In this document: positions 58,990 to 64,000 of the stretch, in pieces
Numbering within the stretch: position 1 is the first letter of the stretch
How the letters are laid out: each line of letters opens with the position of its first letter
Source: Siphonodentalium dalli
Taxonomy: Eukaryota > Mollusca > Scaphopoda > Gadilida > Siphonodentaliidae
Direction: 5' to 3'
Assembly (NCBI GenBank): GCA_032622095.1
Contig: CP136067.1
Coordinates: forward strand, 96,834,707 to 96,898,706
DNA length: 64,000 nt
The notes under the pieces: model-generated
What the model saw: the letters and a program-made list of their open reading frames with translations, nothing else
What the model was told of the DNA's origin: nothing
Database searches by the model: none
Made by a program: the position numbers and the translations under genes

Positions 58990-59100
58990 TACACTAAATA
59001 TTGGTATGAAAACGACACATTTACACTAAATATTGGTATGAAACAGACACATTTTACACAAAATATTGGTATGAAACCGACACATTTTACACTAAATATT
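58990..59100 (+). repeat. Tandem GACACATTTTACACTAAATA (TTGGTATGAAACC)
   Basis: Four units of about 36 bp with little variation, directly before the 23-bp satellite. Confidence 0.8.
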
Positions 59101-59109
59101 GGAAACATA

Positions 59110-60175
59110 ACATGACATGTGTGCAACAAAACATGACATTGGTGGAAACAGAAATGTGACATGGGTGGAAACAGAAACATGACATGATTGGAACAAAAAC
59201 ATGACATGCGTGGAAACAGAAACATGACATGGGTGGAACAGAAATATGACATGAGTGGACACAGCAACATGACATGAGTGGAAAAGGGATTTCCGACTTT
59301 GGACTCTCATTACCAAGGAGGTGAAATAAGGTGGAATTTAATATCATAATTTGAAATTCCAACCACACCCTCCTTAATTCCCAATTCCATGACATGAGTG
59401 AAAACAGAAACATCACATGAGTGGAAACAGAAATATAAACAGAACCATGACATTAGTGGAAACAGAAACATGACATCAATGGAAATATAAACATAACATG
59501 AGTGGAAACAGAAACATGATATGAGTGGAGACAGAAACATGACATGAGTGGAATCAGAAACATGACGTAAGTAGAAACAGAAAGATGGCATGAGTGGAAA
59601 TAGAACCACGACATGCGAGGAAACAGAAATATGACACGATTGGAGACGGAAACATGACATTAGTGGAAACAGAAACGTGACATGAGTGGAAACAGAAACA
59701 TGACATGCGTGGAAACAGACACATCACACGAGTGGACACAACAACATGATATGAGTGGAAACAGAAACATGACATGAGTGGAAACAAAAACGTGACATGC
59801 GTGGACACAGCAACGTGGCATAAGTGCACACAGAAACATGACATGGGTGGAAACAGAACCATGAAATGAGTGGAAACATAAACATGACATGAGTGGACAC
59901 AGAAACATGACATGAGTGGAAACAGAAACATATGAGTGGAAACAGAACCATGAAATGAGTGGAAACAGAACAATGAAATGAGTGGAAACAGAACCATGAA
60001 ATGAGTGGAAACATAAACATGACATGAGTGGACACAGAAACGTGACATGAATGGAAACAGAAACATGACATGAGTGGAAACAGAAACATGACATGAGTGG
60101 AAACAGAAACATGACATGAGTGGAAACAGAAACATGACATGAGTGGACACAGAAACATGACATGAGTGGAAAGGG
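59110..60175 (+). repeat. 23-bp satellite CATGACATGAGTGGAAACAG(AAA)
   Basis: Over 40 copies with point variants (GGGTGG, GCGTGG, GACACAG). It is interrupted at 59285-59395 by a segment (GGGATTTCCGACTTT…ACTCTCATTACCAAGGAGGT) that recurs just after the array at 60168-60240. All three minus-strand frames are open through much of it because the unit lacks the complement of a stop and 23 is not a multiple of 3. Confidence 0.95.
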
Positions 60176-60726
60176 ATTTCAGACTTTTGGAATTTTGAAC
60201 TCTCATTACCGAGGAGGTGAAATAAGGTGGAATTTGATACACCTTTGTTTGTACGTTTCTGTGTATCAAATTGACGAGTGAACATTTCAGCTTGTTTGCA
60301 CGTTGTTGTGCCAATAGTTTCTATTTTACCCGGGGCTATATTGAACCAGGAAGAAACAGAGATTGTGTGCGACCGAATGTGAAAGAACTCGCCATAATTC
60401 CGGGTATGATGTGGAGAAGGCCGCGACTTATGACCAATCATTCGATGCACCCTGCCCCACCGGAAACGGGATCCCGGTCAGCACATCCGATAAACACGCT
60501 CGATTCTTATCTCCGTGTAACAGACCTCGCACGTAATATAGCACTCTGTCACACCAATGTAATATGTTCCACTACGGGGAGTGCGCAATACCTCGGGGAC
60601 TGGGGACACCATAACAATGGAAGGAGGGTAGGGAAGGTGTGGATGGGAATGAGGGAGGGTAGGGAGGGTGTGGTTGTTGTCTCGTCCCCATTTTTTGTCA
60701 ACAAACTTTTAAAATGCCAGAAATAA

Positions 60727-62760
60727 CAGTTGAACAGTTGAACATATGTTGAGATTGTTCTGACACTTTATTTCGATTGGTCGTCAATATTTAATATTGG
60801 AAAAGGAAACACCCAAACCATGTGGAAGGTGTTTCTTTTATATACTCCAACGTTAGAAAACTTAAATATGATGTATTGTGTGGCCTACTGATATGTAGAT
60901 ATGTTGAGGCGAACATTAATTAATATGTGCGTTTCCCATATGCCGCCCGCATCTACCATAACCCCCATAACGATTATATTGTATTGGTTTTGAGAAACAA
61001 AAATGAAATAATAAATCGAATAAATCTCAAAAAAATGTCCGGTTTTAAATTTTTGTTCCCATTTATTTTTCGCTGAATCAACGATGCACTCGTAATAAAA
61101 CATGACGTAATGACATCATGTCGTTTTGTCTACGCGAGATATCTGCACATTCTGATTAGGCTAGTGGTTGTCGTTATTGGTCAACATGACAATTGTAATT
61201 TTAATATGATGATTAAAATCATGCATACCTACCGTAGGAATGTTGGTAGACTATACAATAAAGGAATGTTATTTTGACTATATTACGCGACATTTTATTT
61301 ACCGGTATAACGGGTTCAGATATTAATTGCTTGTTAATGCATGATAAAATAAAAAAAAGAAGAATAAAATGAGAAAATAAAATAAAATGAAAAAGCATAA
61401 TTTATTTGGGTCCGTTAAGGGAAACGCACATGTTATTCATTTTGGCCTAATAATGTTGAGTCAGAGAGACTGAAAACTTCAACCTTCATTTTTTTCGGAA
61501 AGTTGAAAATGGAGTTACGACCTTATAGCACTGATGCGACGTTTTGTCTACTTATACGGTAGTATTATATCTCCTATTGCATTGTCATGTAAATGACACG
61601 TTCCACGGAGACAACTAATGCACTGCATTGTTTTTCGATACAAGTTTTATGTTTCACACAGTAACTCGGTGATGTTATTATATTAATTTAATAGATAGAT
61701 ATGTTTAATCTTCCAACAAAGATATATGGTACGAAGAACAAAACCAGAAAACGGAATGACAATAAACAATACCTATCCATAGCCATGCGCAGAGAAGTGG
61801 AGTCTCGATTCTTATTGCTGCGTTGTGCTTCATTTTTTTGGGTAGTGGAGTAGCCCAAATTATTGGCCCTGGCTAAATTTGACAATTTGATTAGTCGTTT
61901 TCTGTACCCACTTGTTGACGCATGGATTTAACAAACTACTATATTGAAATGTATGATATGGCAGAATGCAGATTGACAGGTTGCCAGCCTGTCCTTCCGT
62001 TGGCTAACCTGTAGAGGCTCCAACGGTCTGTTGAATGTATTTCAGGAAACGACAAGTTCTTTTCATGACCGATGGTCGAGAATTTTGTAAAATTGTTCTC
62101 AATTTCAATAACGAATATCGTGATTTATTAAAAATAGGAAATAGAGCCTCGCGTACTGCATGTGTTAAAGGTATTACATTATATGATGTAATGCAGTTAA
62201 TCGCCCACATTTCCTTCATTACAAAGGGTGCAAAATCTTTGTTCTTTTGGTACATTTAGCCAAGTTCCGCTCTGAATGTGAAGGGTGTGATTTTGGGTTC
62301 TGAATCGAGCGAATATGAAGACAAACGTTTGATTTTTAGACGATAAGTACTGTTCAAATTCAAAATTAGTCTTGATTATGGAATAAAATAAAATAGCAGA
62401 CGAAAAATAAATTGGTATCTTGACAGAGGTGTTATCCGTAGGGGACACCGATGGGAAAGATTGCTACAATATGGGGGCTATGCGATACCTCGGACACGAT
62501 AACAATGAAATCATCATCATCATTACGGCCGCGGCAGTGGTTGTGATTGGGAGGGTTAATATGTATACACCATGCAGGCACCTAACGCAGTACCGCACTC
62601 GAGGGTGGGGACAAACCAGGAGGTGGCGTTAGCCCCACACATTATCCTAATATGATTATCGGACTTAGCATTTGTCTGAGATCCGTTCTGTGTCAATATT
62701 CGAACCCATCATCAGACTGATACGCTTCCCAACTCTCGATGAAATAACCTTCTTTTAGAA
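60727..62760. other. No gene recognised
   Basis: AT-rich sequence. A small hairpin GGAAACACC…GGTGTTTC lies at 60805-60835, with AAAATAAAATGA-type simple sequence near 61345-61400. Overlapping short frames at 61688-62448 have no domain. Confidence 0.4.
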
Positions 62761-62761
62761 T

Positions 62762-62860
62762 GTCTCCGTAGCCGAGGTGGTTGGGACGTGGATAAGATAA
62801 TCGCAGTCTGGGCTAGACAAGGTTGACGCGGGTTCGAACCCCGACATGGACGATAATCGG
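62762..62860 (+). ncRNA. tRNA-derived SINE head
   Basis: A box TAGCCGAGGTGG (62769-62780) and B box GGTTCGAACCC (62831-62841) match the internal RNA polymerase III promoter. The T-arm stem CGGG/CCCG pairs. The acceptor stem pairs poorly (GTCTCCG against CATGGAC) and no clear anticodon stem forms, so this is more likely a SINE head than a working tRNA gene. Following sequence (62860-63060) may be the SINE body. Confidence 0.55.
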
Positions 62861-63144
62861 GATCGATATGCAAGCTTGATCTGATTTGAGGGGAATCTCA
62901 ATATGCCATTCCGATCGATACAAGGCCATTTCGATCAAAATAAGCATTTGTTCACGCCCACAGACGCCAGGAATTTGAAGCAATGTACGCTCATGCTGAG
63001 TCCGTTTAAAACGAATATGAAGAATGCATGCGTCACTTAGACCAACAATATCGGATTTGAATCACGCATTTAGAAAGCTATCAAACGACGGTTTAAACCT
63101 AGAGGTTTGCGTAAACCAGGTTTAAACTGCAGAATAAAAATCCG

Positions 63145-63300
63145 GCATGCAATATATACCAGGTCAAGGTAAATAACGTTAGGCGAATGTATTCTCTTAT
63201 ATGCGAGGCTCCCTATATATGGGGGACTCGCATATATAAGAGAATGCATTGTCACTTTGTTTTCGCAAATTTTCAGGAAGCTCCAGTTATGGAAGGGTTA
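63145..63300. repeat. Foldback repeat with GCGAATGTATTCTCTTATAT
   Basis: The arms ATTCTCTTATATGCGAGGC and GACTCGCATATATAAGAGAA (63190-63245) pair around CCCTATATATGGG. Same family as 39859-40294 and 56700-56990. Confidence 0.6.
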
Positions 63301-63739
63301 AACAGGGGGTGATAGACATTCAGCCCCATATAATAACAGAATTCCAAGGCACATTTGTTGATACAATCGTGTATTTGGTCGCACTCGCGGCATCATTTTT
63401 GTTTCTATTAAAATCGCAGAATCGAACAGGTATAGTTTTAGACGGTATGCACAGTCGTGTCACCATATATAGGGCTTCAACATGGGAACACAACATGGGA
63501 ACTTGGAATGCGTGAGTTAATATTTGTGCGCCTCATTAGATTTAAATTCCGTCAGGTATAACTAACATTTACCCACCAGCGGTAAATATCACAATGATAT
63601 GTGAAGTTATACAAGAATAATATTGATTTTAGTCTAGCCCAAATCGATCACAATTTGTGCAAGTTAGAAAATTGACCCAATTCTGTGAAAAGGAATGTAG
63701 AATAATGCCACCCGTATAGGACACGTGCGAATATGAGGG

Positions 63740-63860
63740 AATTTATCTGCCCCATAAACAGAGGTCTTCAAAATATATATGAGATATATGTGTGTATGTG
63801 TGTGTGGGTACTTCATTGAATTGAAAACGGCTGCGCGGATCGGGCTCAAATTTCGTATAT
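63740..63860 (-). repeat. Fragment of the AAGACCTCTGT / TATATTTTGAAGACC repeat
   Basis: ACAGAGGTCTTCAAAATATA at 63759 is the complement of the 5' edge of the 32950 array units. A (TGTG)-rich tract and ACGGCTGCGCGGATCGGGCT follow. Confidence 0.6.
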
Positions 63861-64000
63861 AGGGGTAAAAACCAACGGGGATCGTCTACGTCGCATTTGG
63901 GACAAGCTCTGAGCACTCATTCTCCACTCCCAATCATCATAATCACCGCAAACGGCACTGCGGGGGTTAAGGCATCAACGATCTTTATATTGACCATATT

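Noticed and set aside
59087-60450. Long overlapping minus-strand frames (up to 298 codons) rich in His, Cys, Phe, Ser and Val
   Set aside because: They are translations of the 23-bp satellite in all three frames, with the same peptide cycling every 23 residues. No start context or domain.
60271-60726. 151-codon plus-strand frame
   Set aside because: Begins within repeat-flank sequence, ends in a purine tract, and has no recognisable domain.
62762-62860. Functional tRNA gene
   Set aside because: The acceptor stem and anticodon arm do not pair well; SINE head preferred.

Overview
This window is animal nuclear DNA, most likely from a marine invertebrate, probably a mollusc or another lophotrochozoan. 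The evidence is AT-rich intergenic sequence, GT-AG introns, many dispersed foldback elements, the GTCCGTCC / AGCTCACCTGAG repeat class common in such genomes, non-LTR retrotransposon tails, and a tyrosine-recombinase relic. I recognise no ordinary host housekeeping gene. Almost everything that can be read is transposon-derived.

The main content is the first 23 kb. It holds two related but diverged DNA transposons placed head to head. Element A (3248-10756) carries its gene on the minus strand. Element B (11297-22003) carries its gene on the plus strand. Both are bounded by TTAA, and their 3' termini share a related sequence ending in GTCAAGATGGCCG. Each encodes a large protein with a basic N-terminus, a zinc ribbon, a Mutator-type DDE transposase core (D, D, CxxH, E), a YqaJ/lambda-exonuclease-type nuclease with all its active-site motifs, and a C-terminal Tudor/chromo-like barrel on separate exons. 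Element A also has an exon with two AT-hooks. Both genes carry a few stops or single-base frameshifts, so these copies are probably inactive, or the assembly has indel errors.

Element B also contains a second gene, an SGNH-hydrolase-like protein with a one-base frameshift. Between its two genes lies a 138-bp satellite with six-monomer higher-order structure, then a short array of a TTTGCGCGATA motif just upstream of the transposase gene. A 1-kb segment (about 22080-23078) repeats element B's 5' end in inverted orientation.

From 23 to 29 kb there are diverged tandem duplications, an array rich in AGGTCA half-sites, two weak cysteine-rich secreted-protein candidates on the minus strand, and the tail of a non-LTR reverse transcriptase. 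From 29.5 to 32.1 kb there is a GC-rich island with a broken tyrosine recombinase. A second retrotransposon tail (32.4-32.96 kb) runs directly into a 2-kb tandem array (to 34.95 kb) that includes a 686-bp tandem duplication. From 35 to 64 kb I see mainly foldback elements, minisatellites (39-bp, TAATTA-rich, 23-bp), a 1-kb dispersed repeat in two copies, and a tRNA-derived SINE head, with long stretches in which I recognise nothing.

As a system, the YqaJ-containing transposase, the SGNH-like partner and the internal satellite of element B could form one large composite DNA transposon family with TTAA targets. Several of the small foldback elements also begin and end with TTAA and could be non-autonomous passengers of such a transposase. 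That link is inference.
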